From positions 3,782,001-3,846,000 of the forward strand of contig NZ_CP114283.1 in assembly GCF_027107535.1 (NCBI RefSeq): a stretch of 64,000 nt of DNA, read 5' to 3'. The stretch comes from Streptomyces aurantiacus. GTDB taxonomy: Bacteria; Actinomycetota; Actinomycetes; Streptomycetales; Streptomycetaceae. Numbering within the stretch: position 1 is the stretch's first letter; each line of letters opens with the position of its first letter. Positions 50,597 to 58,861 of the stretch are shown here, one piece after another. Below the pieces are notes generated by a model. It was not told the DNA's origin. It was given only the letters and a program-made list of their open reading frames with translations, and ran no database searches. The position numbers were made by a program, and so were the translations under genes.

Positions 50597-52093
50597 TCAC
50601 GCGTCCGGCACCCAGTTGCCGTGGAATCCCAGCGGCACCCGCGCGGGGAGATGGACCCGGGCCACCGGCTCACCCGTGAAGTCCTGGGCGGACAGGATCA
50701 GCAGATCGGCGGCGCCCCGGTCGGGATTGTGCACGTACGCCAGCGTGTAGCCGTCGTCCTCCGCCGCCCTCGGGTCCGTCGGATCAGAGGCCACGAACAC
50801 CGCCTCGCCCGCCGCCGAGTGCCGGGGCAGCCGGTGCACCTGCGTCGTACCACGCAGCAGATCGTGTTTGATGAGTTCGTTGCTGAAGGCACGGTCGGGC
50901 GGATTCCCGTCGGGCGTCACGTACGCCAGCATCATCTCCGCGGCGGCCGCCGAGTAGCCGTACCGGTGCCGCCGCGTCAGCAGCGCCTCGTTGACGCGCG
51001 GGAACTCCTGCGGCCGGTCGTCCAGAACCCTGGTCCGCACACAGCCCCGGTCGAGATCGACGGTCCAGCGGTGCAGCCGCGGCGTCCCGGCGCCGTAGGG
51101 CCCGCCGGAGCCGCGCCCCGCGACGAAGAAGGGCGCCGGGTAGGCCGTGAGGTCGACGACCACCGACGATCCCTCGTCGTAGGCGTTGAGGGTGTGCGAG
51201 TAGTACGTCGGCTCGGCCTCGATCCAGCGGATCTTCCCGCCGGCCCGCGGCAGGACGCCGACCCGCGCCGCATGCCGGTCGTTCCACACGTACGGCACCA
51301 GGTCGCCCCGCTCCGCGGCCGCCAGGTCGAAGGTGACCGGCATGTCGAGGATGACGACGTACTTCTCGGTGAGCGCGAAGTCGTGGATCATCGGGCTGTC
51401 CGACACCGGGATCCTCGTGGTCCGCACGACCCGCCCCGCGGCGTTCACCACCACATGCCGTATGTGGTTCCAGGTCGGGTAGTACGTGATCGCGTGCAGC
51501 TCGCCCGTCTCCATGTCCAGCTTGGTGTGCGCGGTGAACGCGCCCTCCAGGGTGCCGCGGAAGTCGTACGTGCCCACGGTGTCGAGCTCGTAGCCGAGTT
51601 CGTAGGGCAGCGGGCCGCTCTCCTGGATGGCGAGGACCCGTCCGCGGTGCCCGATGACATGGGTGTTGCAGGGGAAGTCGTCCGGGGGCACCGGTCCCGG
51701 ATAGGGCTCGCCGAGCTGCTCCGCGACACCGGCGGAGCGGACCCAGCGGTTGCGGTACCACTCGGCGCGGCCGTCGCGCAGCCGCACGCCGTGCACCATG
51801 CCGGCGCCGTGCATCCAGTGGTGTGCGCGGGGGTCCTCCAGGCCCAGGACGTTCGGCCCGTTCCTGAGATATCGGCCGTTCAGCTCGCGGGGGATCCTGC
51901 CGGTGACCGGGAGGTCGAAGGCGGTCAGTTCCTCCGTGACGGGAGCGAACGCCCCCTCCAGGAAAGGATGGTGGCGACCCTTGTCGCCGACGGGAGCGCC
52001 TGCCGCGAATCCTCCGGTCGACCCCACCAGTCCGCTCGCCGCCGCGATGGCGGCCGCCCCGCGCAGTACGTTCCGTCGGCTGTGCTCAGTCAT
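50597..52093 (-). CDS. Carotenoid oxygenase family protein, Tat-exported
   Basis: A 498-residue non-haem iron dioxygenase of the carotenoid/lignostilbene cleavage family. The four iron-binding His are in TAHTKLD, MIHDFAL, YYSHTLN and GFHGNW. The N-terminus has a Tat signal, SRRNVLRGAAAIAA, so the enzyme is probably exported folded with iron. Many bacterial members cleave carotenoids or stilbenes; the substrate here is unknown. It lies downstream of LysR on the same strand, 66 bases apart. Confidence 0.88.
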   Translation of the reverse strand: MTEHSRRNVLRGAAAIAAASGLVGSTGGFAAGAPVGDKGRHHPFLEGAFAPVTEELTAFDLPVTGRIPRELNGRYLRNGPNVLGLEDPRAHHWMHGAGMVHGVRLRDGRAEWYRNRWVRSAGVAEQLGEPYPGPVPPDDFPCNTHVIGHRGRVLAIQESGPLPYELGYELDTVGTYDFRGTLEGAFTAHTKLDMETGELHAITYYPTWNHIRHVVVNAAGRVVRTTRIPVSDSPMIHDFALTEKYVVILDMPVTFDLAAAERGDLVPYVWNDRHAARVGVLPRAGGKIRWIEAEPTYYSHTLNAYDEGSSVVVDLTAYPAPFFVAGRGSGGPYGAGTPRLHRWTVDLDRGCVRTRVLDDRPQEFPRVNEALLTRRHRYGYSAAAAEMMLAYVTPDGNPPDRAFSNELIKHDLLRGTTQVHRLPRHSAAGEAVFVASDPTDPRAAEDDGYTLAYVHNPDRGAADLLILSAQDFTGEPVARVHLPARVPLGFHGNWVPDA

Positions 52094-52159
52094 CTTCTTA
52101 CCCCTGCCTCGCAGTTGTCGTGTCGGTGTGCACGAGTCTGCTGGCGGACGAGGGGCCGG

Positions 52160-53071
52160 TCAGGAGGGCTGGAACCCCTCATGGGGTGGTGCCAGGCCCC
52201 CTGTTTCGAGCAGTGACATGAGTGCCCGGGCGGCCGGACTGGTCGCTTCCGGCGGCGGGAGCATGGCGACGGTCTCGTACGGCGTCTCGGCGTCGGCCTT
52301 GAGTGCGAGGGCCGGCAGTGCCTGACGCTTGTGGGCGAAGTGGCGCGGTACGACGGCGATGCCGAGGCCCTCCTCGACGAGGTCGAGGAGGCTGTGCACG
52401 TCGTTGACCTCCAGCGCGACCGTGCGGTGCACACCCGCGGCCGCGAAGGCCGCGTCGGTGGTGCGGCGCGGGCCCCAGTCGGGGTGGAAGTCCACGAAGG
52501 ACTCGCCGCCGAGTTCGTCCGGCGTCACGGGCCCGCCGCCCGCCAGACGGTGCGAGGGGTGACAGAGCACGGTCATCGGTTCGCTGGTCAGGGGCAGGCA
52601 GCGGAGCTGTTCCGTGTCGGCGCGGGTCGTCACGGCGAAGGCCAGGTCGAGGCGGCCCGCGGCGACGTCCTCGGCGAGCGCCCCGGACCCCGCCTGCCGC
52701 AGCCGGATCTCCACGTCGGGATGCTGCCTCCGGAACGCGGCGAGCAGCTGGGCGACGGGCACCCCGGCGATGCACTGCTCGGTGCCGACCGAGAGCAGGC
52801 CGCGCAGCACCCCCTGCACGGCGGCCACCGCGTCCTCGGCCGCGCGGACCTGGGCCAGGATCCGCTCCGCCTCGGTCAGCAGCGCCCTGCCGGCCTCGGT
52901 GAGCGTGACGCGGCGGGTGGTACGGACGAACAGCGGAGCGCGCAGCTCCCGCTCCAGGGCGCGGATGGAGGCGGACAGGCCGGACTGCGACACCATGAGC
53001 CGTTCCGCTGCCCGGGTGAAGTGCTGGTCCTCGGCGACCGCGACGAAGTGCTGAAGGTGGCGCAGTTCCAT
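52160..53071 (-). CDS. LysR-family transcriptional regulator
   Basis: A 303-residue LTTR. The winged HTH (about 1-60) has LRHLQHFVAVAEDQHFTRAAER, then QSGLSASIRALERELRAPLF; the C-terminal effector domain (about 90-295) has VGTEQCIAGVPV and RLDLAFAVTT. It is divergent from the aldo/keto reductase and may control it, as LTTRs often act on the divergent gene. ATG 53071 lacks a ribosome site. Confidence 0.9.
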   Translation of the reverse strand: MELRHLQHFVAVAEDQHFTRAAERLMVSQSGLSASIRALERELRAPLFVRTTRRVTLTEAGRALLTEAERILAQVRAAEDAVAAVQGVLRGLLSVGTEQCIAGVPVAQLLAAFRRQHPDVEIRLRQAGSGALAEDVAAGRLDLAFAVTTRADTEQLRCLPLTSEPMTVLCHPSHRLAGGGPVTPDELGGESFVDFHPDWGPRRTTDAAFAAAGVHRTVALEVNDVHSLLDLVEEGLGIAVVPRHFAHKRQALPALALKADAETPYETVAMLPPPEATSPAARALMSLLETGGLAPPHEGFQPS

Positions 53072-53184
53072 GATTGAGAAGCGTATCCGCTGAATCCCAT
53101 CCGATTCTCCTGTTGGACCGCTGTCCACCGGGCAGGCGAGAGTGGACACCGGTCCACTCCGTACCGACCCCTCTGGAGACCGCG

Positions 53185-54186
53185 TTGTACACCGCACACA
53201 CCGACCGTTACGCGGACATGCCCTACCGGCGCACCGGACGCAGCGGCCTGAAGCTGCCCGCGTTCTCCCTCGGCCTGTGGCACAACTTCGGCCCCGACCG
53301 GCCGGTGGACACCCAGCGTGCGATCCTGCGCCGCGCGTTCGACCTGGGAGTCACCCACTTCGACCTGGCGAACAACTACGGGCCCCCGCCCGGCGCCGCC
53401 GAGTCGGCCCTCGGTGAGGCACTGAAGGCGGACTTCGCGCCGTACCGCGACGAGCTGGTCATCTCGTCGAAGGCCGGATACCTGATGTGGCCGGGCCCGT
53501 ACGGCGAGTGGGGATCCCGCAAGTACCTGCTGTCCTCGCTCGACCAGAGCCTGAACCGCATGGGCCTCGACTACGTCGACATCTTCTACTCGCACCGCCC
53601 CGACCCGCAGACTCCGCTGGAGGAGACGATGGGCGCGCTGCACTCGGCCGTCCAGCAGGGCAAGGCACTGTACGTCGGTGTGTCGAACTACTCGCCGGAG
53701 CAGACCCGTGAGGCCGCCCGCATCCTCGGCGAGCTGGGCACCCCGCTCCTCATCCACCAGCCGCGCTACTCGATGCTCGACCGGCGTCCCGAGGAGGAGG
53801 GACTCCTGGACACGCTCGACGAGCTGCGGATCGGGTCCATCGCCTACTCGCCGCTGGAGCAGGGCCTGCTCACCGGCCGCTACCTGGACGGGATCCCGGA
53901 GGGTTCGCGGGCCGCGAGTGACAGCCCCTTCCTGAGCGCGGACAAGGTGACCGGGGAACTCGTCGCACACCTGCGCGCCCTGAACGACATCGCCACGTCG
54001 CGCGGCCAGTCCCTGGCCCAGATGGCGCTGGCCTGGGTGCTGCGCGGCGAGCGGGTCACCTCTGCGCTCATCGGCGCGAGCAGCCCGCAGCAGCTGGAGG
54101 ACAGCGTGGCGGCCATGGGCAACCTGGAGTTCTCGCAGGACGAGCTCACCCGGATCGACGACATCGTGCGGAAGGCTGCCGCCTAG
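53185..54186 (+). CDS. Aldo/keto reductase, YghZ-like
   Basis: A 333-residue NADPH-dependent reductase of the AKR14/YghZ (L-glyceraldehyde 3-phosphate reductase) type. It begins with MPYRRTGRSGLKLPAFSLGL (about residue 12) and has FDLANNYGPP (catalytic Tyr), the Lys in ISSKAGY, VDIFYSHRPDP and a late VTSALIGASSP. The start is TTG with GGAG six bases upstream; the upstream part of the long frame lies in the divergent promoter. Role possibly detoxification of aldehydes. Confidence 0.9.
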   Translation: MYTAHTDRYADMPYRRTGRSGLKLPAFSLGLWHNFGPDRPVDTQRAILRRAFDLGVTHFDLANNYGPPPGAAESALGEALKADFAPYRDELVISSKAGYLMWPGPYGEWGSRKYLLSSLDQSLNRMGLDYVDIFYSHRPDPQTPLEETMGALHSAVQQGKALYVGVSNYSPEQTREAARILGELGTPLLIHQPRYSMLDRRPEEEGLLDTLDELRIGSIAYSPLEQGLLTGRYLDGIPEGSRAASDSPFLSADKVTGELVAHLRALNDIATSRGQSLAQMALAWVLRGERVTSALIGASSPQQLEDSVAAMGNLEFSQDELTRIDDIVRKAAA

Positions 54187-54213
54187 GTCGCGGCCCCTGT
54201 CGGGGTCTCGGGC

Positions 54214-54244
54214 CGGGCCCGCCGGTGTCACACCGGCGGGCCCG
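54214..54244. terminator. Hairpin between convergent genes
   Basis: A 15-bp perfect repeat (CGGGCCCGCCGGTGT, 54214-54228, and its complement 54230-54244) with one loop base lies between the aldo/keto reductase and DUF1905 genes. Confidence 0.8.
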
Positions 54245-54315
54245 ACCCGGTTCCCGTCGGCACTGCCGCGCGGGACCCGCACGGCCCGGACCCCGTCGTA
54301 CGCCGACGCCGTCGG

Positions 54316-54603
54316 TCAGTCCGTGACGCGCTCCTCCAGCCGTACCGTCACGGTGTCCCCGGCCTCCTTCCCGATCGCCTTGCGCACGTCGGCCTTCACG
54401 GGGAGTTTGTGGGTGCCGTCGCCGAGCGCCATGAACGAACTCCTGAAGGGGTGGCCGTCGATCGTCCCGCGGACCTTGACCAGGCCGCGGGTGCCGAAGA
54501 ACGCGACCGAATCGGGCCAGACGACATACGTCCAGCCACCGGTTTCGGGGCTCTTCCGCAGTTCGGCCGTGAATTGCTGGTCCAGTGCGGTGTCCGTGCT
54601 CAT
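54316..54603 (-). CDS. DUF1905 protein
   Basis: A 95-residue protein of the DUF1905 (small beta-barrel) family: [20 protein letters not shown], then [20 protein letters not shown] and [19 protein letters not shown]. Function unknown. ATG 54603 has a GGAGG site at six bases. The same frame continues upstream into a SnoaL-like fragment without a stop. Confidence 0.82.
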   Translation of the reverse strand: MSTDTALDQQFTAELRKSPETGGWTYVVWPDSVAFFGTRGLVKVRGTIDGHPFRSSFMALGDGTHKLPVKADVRKAIGKEAGDTVTVRLEERVTD

Positions 54604-54689
54604 GATGTCCTCCGCTTTCCCGGTGGTCTCTCTCATACAAGACCACCCGACGGGGCAGAACTCATCGCGATCGCCGGGGCACTCCGCCG

Positions 54690-54885
54690 CGGGCACCCGG
54701 TCGAGAAACCCGTACACGCTCCGTATCCGGCCGTACTCGTCCAGGGAGACGACGTCGAATCCGGCGACAGGTGCGGAACCGGCGGCGGTGTTCGCCGGTC
54801 CCCAGCCGAAGCGGGCGATGCCGTGGCGGCCGTCCACGGTGTCGGCCGGCCGGAAGGAAGTGACCGGGAAACTGCTCGGGCGCGG
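54690..54885 (-). pseudogene. SnoaL-like (NTF2 fold) C-terminal remnant
   Basis: The minus frame from about 54885 encodes [19 protein letters not shown], then [12 protein letters not shown], and [20 protein letters not shown], ending LDRVPA. This matches the C-terminal half of SnoaL/NTF2-like proteins. Upstream there is no start and the sequence becomes AT-richer promoter-like DNA. At its end the stop is missing, and the frame runs on into DUF1905. Confidence 0.6.
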
Positions 54886-54900
54886 TGCCGATCGCGTTCC

Positions 54901-55219
54901 AGGCCTCGAAGTGGTGGCCGCGCGGTTTCGGCCAAACAGTGCCGTGAATATGCCAGGAGACTGGCCGGAAAGTTATGGTGACACTGTTTCAGGAGTGGCG
55001 ATACTTGAATGCTAGAACCATTCACCACCCGGAGAGCCGCTCGGAGAACCTCCCGAGAGAACGCCCCGGGAGCGTCCCGGTGAACCGCCCGGAGCGCGCG
55101 TACTGAGAGCCGCCCGGAGATCCCTCCGGTGAACCGCATGAGAACAGCGCCACAGTGCACTGCAAAGCGAGCCGCAGGAAAGAGAGGCCGGCCCGGCAGC
55201 AAGCGGATGCAATGGGGGA
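54901..55219. promoter_or_regulatory. Regulatory region with nested dyads and degenerate repeats
   Basis: This 319-base gap holds AAACAGTG (54934-54941) and CACTGTTT (54982-54989), which flank a hairpin GCCAG-GAGA-CTGGC (54952-54965) and form a nearly concentric dyad. TGAATG (55006-55011) and CATTCA (55019-55024) form another. Ten degenerate 12-base units follow. Confidence 0.5.
55028..55147. repeat. About ten degenerate 12-base repeats
   Basis: Units of 11-13 bases resembling CCCGGAGAACCG follow each other without gaps (for example CCCGGAGAGCCG, CTCGGAGAACCT, CCCGGTGAACCG, TACTGAGAGCCG). No frame reads through the whole array in a convincing way. Confidence 0.65.
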
Positions 55220-55225
55220 GTGATC

Positions 55226-55636
55226 GTGCACGACGAATTCCTGTGCCACGTCACCGCGTACGGAGTCTGCGGCGGAATGTGGGTCGGAGTACCGCTCGGT
55301 ACCTACCGGGCGCCCACCCTGGCCCTGGCCATGTGGTGGTTACGGGACCGGGCGTCCTGGATCGCCGAACGCCTGGATCCGAACCCCGACGCCCCGTACT
55401 TCCCGCCGAACTCGATGGCGCCCGTCGCCCTCACGTCTCCGGACGTGCCCGGCATGCTGCGCACCTGGTGCGGCGACATCGCACAACAGGATCTGGCCGC
55501 CGAGGAGTTGGCCGCGGGGCACCTGCTGCGCATCGCCACGCACGACGAGACCACCGAGTACGAGCTGCTCGCGGAGTCGGTCGACGCCCTGAGGATGCGG
55601 CGCACCCAGCCCTTCCTGTCCGTCCCGGCCGCCTGA
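55226..55636 (+). CDS. Hypothetical protein, 136 aa
   Basis: A soluble protein beginning at GTG 55226 (MHDEFLCHVTAYG) with a GGGGGA site; an in-frame GTG at 55220 is an alternative. It has a hydrophobic start (LALAMWWLRDRASWIAERL) and an Asp/Glu-rich middle. I do not recognise the family. Codon bias is typical, and it lies between the repeats and the FHA-ABC gene. Confidence 0.6.
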   Translation: MHDEFLCHVTAYGVCGGMWVGVPLGTYRAPTLALAMWWLRDRASWIAERLDPNPDAPYFPPNSMAPVALTSPDVPGMLRTWCGDIAQQDLAAEELAAGHLLRIATHDETTEYELLAESVDALRMRRTQPFLSVPAA

Positions 55637-55726
55637 GCCGCCGGGAATCCCGCCGCCGCCCCGGATCCCACCGCCCCGGATCCCCTCGTCCCGCACGCGC
55701 GGCAGGCGCATACACGGGTAAATAGT

Positions 55727-55739
55727 TAGAATTCAGGCA
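55727..55739 (+). promoter_or_regulatory. -10 box of the FHA-ABC gene, leaderless start
   Basis: TAGAAT at 55727-55732 ends six bases before the ATG at 55739, the distance expected if transcription begins at the start codon. No ribosome site is present. Confidence 0.6.
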
Positions 55740-58075
55740 TGGGAGAGCGGTCTGCGGCGCCCGAACTCGTCCTCGAAACCGAGACGGGATCCACGGTGAT
55801 GACCCCGAACCACGCCTACCGCGTGGGGCGGGATCCACTCTGCGACATCGTCATCGACGACGCCCGGGTGTCCTGGCACCACGCGGTCCTGCGGCCGGGC
55901 GCCGACCACTGGACGCTGGAGGACGAGAACAGCACGAACGGCACGTACGCCGACGGCCGCCGCGTCCGTGCGTGGGACGTCGGGCCCGGCAGTGTCATCC
56001 GCTTCGGCAACCCCGCCGACGGCCCGTGCGCCGTGCTCGCGGACCGGCCGCCGCCCGCCCCCGAGCGGCCCTCTGCCGTCTCGATGCCCGCGGCGACCGG
56101 AACCTTCCGGCAGCCCACCACCGTGCGGCCGCTGCCCGCCCGCTCCGTCCGTATCGGCCGTGGCGACGACAACGACCTCGTCGTCGACGACCTGAGCGTC
56201 TCCCGGCGGCACGCCGAACTGCGGGCGATGCCGGACGGGACGTACGAGATCGTCGACCTGGGCAGCCACAACGGCACATTCCTCAACGGCCAGCCCGTCA
56301 CCCGCGCCCGCATCGACGGGGGCGACATCGTCGGCATCGGCCACTCGGCGTTCTGCCTGGTCGGCGACCAGCTCCAGGAGTACGTCGACACCGGCGAGGT
56401 CTCGCTCGACGTGCAGGACCTGTCCGTCGCCGTCGACCGGGGCCGCAAGACGCTCCTCGACCAGGTCTCCTTCCCCGTCGGCGAGAAGTGCCTGCTGGCC
56501 GTCGTCGGACCCAGCGGCGCCGGCAAGTCCACGCTGCTCAACGCCCTCACCGGACAGCGCCCCGCCGACCGGGGCACGGTCCTGTACGACGGCCGCGACC
56601 TGTACCGGGACTACGCCGAGCTGCGCCAGCGCATCGGCCTCGTCCCGCAGGACGACATCCTCCACTCCCAGCTGACCGTGCGACGCGCCCTCGCCTACGC
56701 CGCCGAGCTGCGTTTCCCGCAGGACACCGCGAAGGCCGAGCGCAAGGCCCGGGTCGACGAGGTCATACACGAGCTGGGCCTCGAACAGCGCGCCCGGCAG
56801 CCCATCCACAGCCTCTCCGGCGGCCAGCGCAAACGGGTCAGCGTGGCACTCGAACTGCTCACCAAGCCGTCCCTGCTCTTCCTCGACGAGCCGACCTCCG
56901 GACTCGACCCCGGAATGGACCGCTCGGTGATGCACATGCTGCGCGGACTGGCCGACGACGGGCGGACCGTCATCGTCGTCACGCACAGCGTGCTCAGCCT
57001 CGACGTCTGCGACCGGCTGCTCGTCCTCGCGCCCGGCGGCAAGGTCGCCTACTACGGACCTCCCGACGAGACGCTCGCCTTCTTCGGCTACGAGCAGTGG
57101 CCGGAGGCGTTCGAGGCGTTCGAGCGGGATCACGACCGGGACTGGGCGGGCGACTACCGCGAGTCACCGCACCACAGGCAGTACATCGTGAACTCCAGCG
57201 CCCAGCCGCGCCTGCCCGAGGCCGCCCCGGCCCCCGGTACGGTCGCCCGCCCGCCCAAGGCACAGAGCTGGGGATCGCAGCTGGGCACACTGGTGCGCCG
57301 GTACGCGGCGGCGCTCAGCGCCGACCGGACGTTCCTCGCCATCATGATCGCCCTGCCCTTCGTCATGGGAGCGATGGCCCGTGCCCTGTCGGGGAGCAAA
57401 CTGACGCAGGAGACGGCGATGAACGCGCTGCTCATCCTCTGCGTCGGCGGAGTCCTGACCGGCGCGGCCAACGCGGTGAGGGAACTGGTCAAGGAACGGG
57501 TGATCTACCAGCGGGAGCGGGCCGTCGGCCTGTCCAGATCGGCGTACCTGATGTCCAAGGTCGTCGTCCTCGGCACGATCACCGTGCTCCAGGCCGTGGT
57601 GCTGACCCTGGTGGCACTGCTCGGCGTCGACCTGAACGCGCCCGGCGGCGAGGGAGTCGTCCTGCCGCCACTCGTGGAGATCACGCTCGCCGTCGCGCTG
57701 CTGGCCTTCACCGCGATGATGCTCGGCCTCCTCGTCTCCGCACTGGTGCGCAAGGAGGAGGTCACGATGCCGCTGCTCGTCCTCCTCGCCATCGTCCAGG
57801 TGGTGTTCTGCGGTGCGCTGCTGAAGCTCGACGGCGTCCCCGGCATCGAGCAGCTGTCGTGGCTGGTGCCGTCGCGCTGGGCGCTCGGCGCGATGGCGGG
57901 CACCATCGGGCTGGCCCGGCTGGTCCCCGGCGACCTGACGGCCGACCCGATGTTCCGGCACTCGGTGGGCGTGTGGCTGCTCAACATGGGCATGCTCGTC
58001 GTCCTCTCGGCCGTCTTCGGCTACCTGGTGGCCCGGCTGCTCAGGCGGCACGAACCCGAAGTCATGCGGAAGTAG
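55739..58075 (+). CDS. FHA-FHA-ABC transporter, Rv1747-like
   Basis: A 778-residue fusion: FHA domain 1 (about 22-90, with RVGRDPLCDIVIDDARVSWHH), FHA domain 2 (about 130-195, RIGRGDDNDLVVDDLSVSRRH), ABC ATPase (about 225-445, GPSGAGKST, LSGGQRKR, LLFLDEP) and an ABC-2-type membrane domain (about 515-775, six hydrophobic segments). This matches M. tuberculosis Rv1747, which PknF phosphorylates and whose FHA domains bind its phosphothreonines. The third gene downstream here is also a Ser/Thr kinase, so phosphorylation control is likely; the exported substrate is unknown. Start ATG 55739 is probably leaderless. Confidence 0.92.
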   Translation: MGERSAAPELVLETETGSTVMTPNHAYRVGRDPLCDIVIDDARVSWHHAVLRPGADHWTLEDENSTNGTYADGRRVRAWDVGPGSVIRFGNPADGPCAVLADRPPPAPERPSAVSMPAATGTFRQPTTVRPLPARSVRIGRGDDNDLVVDDLSVSRRHAELRAMPDGTYEIVDLGSHNGTFLNGQPVTRARIDGGDIVGIGHSAFCLVGDQLQEYVDTGEVSLDVQDLSVAVDRGRKTLLDQVSFPVGEKCLLAVVGPSGAGKSTLLNALTGQRPADRGTVLYDGRDLYRDYAELRQRIGLVPQDDILHSQLTVRRALAYAAELRFPQDTAKAERKARVDEVIHELGLEQRARQPIHSLSGGQRKRVSVALELLTKPSLLFLDEPTSGLDPGMDRSVMHMLRGLADDGRTVIVVTHSVLSLDVCDRLLVLAPGGKVAYYGPPDETLAFFGYEQWPEAFEAFERDHDRDWAGDYRESPHHRQYIVNSSAQPRLPEAAPAPGTVARPPKAQSWGSQLGTLVRRYAAALSADRTFLAIMIALPFVMGAMARALSGSKLTQETAMNALLILCVGGVLTGAANAVRELVKERVIYQRERAVGLSRSAYLMSKVVVLGTITVLQAVVLTLVALLGVDLNAPGGEGVVLPPLVEITLAVALLAFTAMMLGLLVSALVRKEEVTMPLLVLLAIVQVVFCGALLKLDGVPGIEQLSWLVPSRWALGAMAGTIGLARLVPGDLTADPMFRHSVGVWLLNMGMLVVLSAVFGYLVARLLRRHEPEVMRK

Positions 58076-58087
58076 GAAGCAGGCGCG

Positions 58088-58861
58088 ATGACGACGACTC
58101 CCGACTTCCGTCCCACGCACGTGGTCCCGCAGGACGGCATGCCCGCCTGGGACGCCCCGGACCCGGTCCGGCCCACCGTGCCCCTCGACGCCCTCCTGCC
58201 GGTCCGGCTCGTCGAGCGCCTCGGCGACTGGGGGCACGTCCTGTGCGCCAACGGATGGTCCGCGTGGGTCGACGGCCGCCTGCTCGTCGCCGTCCCGCAG
58301 GAACCGCCCGCCGCCGGGCAGCCGCTCGCCCGGACCGCCGACCCGCGTCCGCTGCTCGCCCGCGTCGAGGAGACGCTGGGCCGCTACCGGCAGACGGTCG
58401 AGGAACTGGCGGCCGGCCACCTGGACGGCGAGGCGTTCCACGGCAGGACACAGGGCATGCGCGTCGGGATCGTCGTCGAGGGCGAGGCCGTCTGGCTGTA
58501 CGAGGCCGAGCACGAGCGGTGGGTGTACTGCGACGGCACCCGGATGAGCACGTACGCGACGCAGGAGCCGCCCGCCGCGGCCGGCGCCGCGCCGTCCGCC
58601 CGGCCTCCCGCCCCGTCCGCCCCGGCCGGGACCAGGCCGCCCGCCGGACCCGGCCGTCCGCCCACACAGGTCGTACCGGGTGCGGGCCCGGAGCCCACGC
58701 AGGTCGTACCGGGTCTCGGGCCCGAGCGGGGCCGAGGGGCGCCGGGCGCGGGGCCGGAACCCACGCAGGTCGTGCGAGGCACCGGACCGGACCGGCCACG
58801 GGGCGGGGAGGACGCCGGTCACGCCCCCACCCGGCTCGTCACGGGTGACGGTGACGAGTGA
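58088..58861 (+). CDS. PTQVV-repeat protein, likely kinase/FHA partner
   Basis: A 257-residue protein of unknown fold: an N-terminal folded part (about 1-155; RPTHVVPQ at 8, then WGHVLCANGWSAWVDGRLL) and an Ala/Pro/Gly-rich tail (about 160-257). The tail carries PPTQVVPG, EPTQVVPG, EPTQVVRG and APTRLVTG. Each Thr has Val at +3, the preference of many FHA domains (pT-x-x-V/I/L/D), so these threonines may be phosphorylated by the downstream kinase and read by the upstream FHA domains. It lies 12 bases after the FHA-ABC stop, and its TGA overlaps the kinase ATG. Inference, not proof. Confidence 0.75.
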   Translation: MTTTPDFRPTHVVPQDGMPAWDAPDPVRPTVPLDALLPVRLVERLGDWGHVLCANGWSAWVDGRLLVAVPQEPPAAGQPLARTADPRPLLARVEETLGRYRQTVEELAAGHLDGEAFHGRTQGMRVGIVVEGEAVWLYEAEHERWVYCDGTRMSTYATQEPPAAAGAAPSARPPAPSAPAGTRPPAGPGRPPTQVVPGAGPEPTQVVPGLGPERGRGAPGAGPEPTQVVRGTGPDRPRGGEDAGHAPTRLVTGDGDE

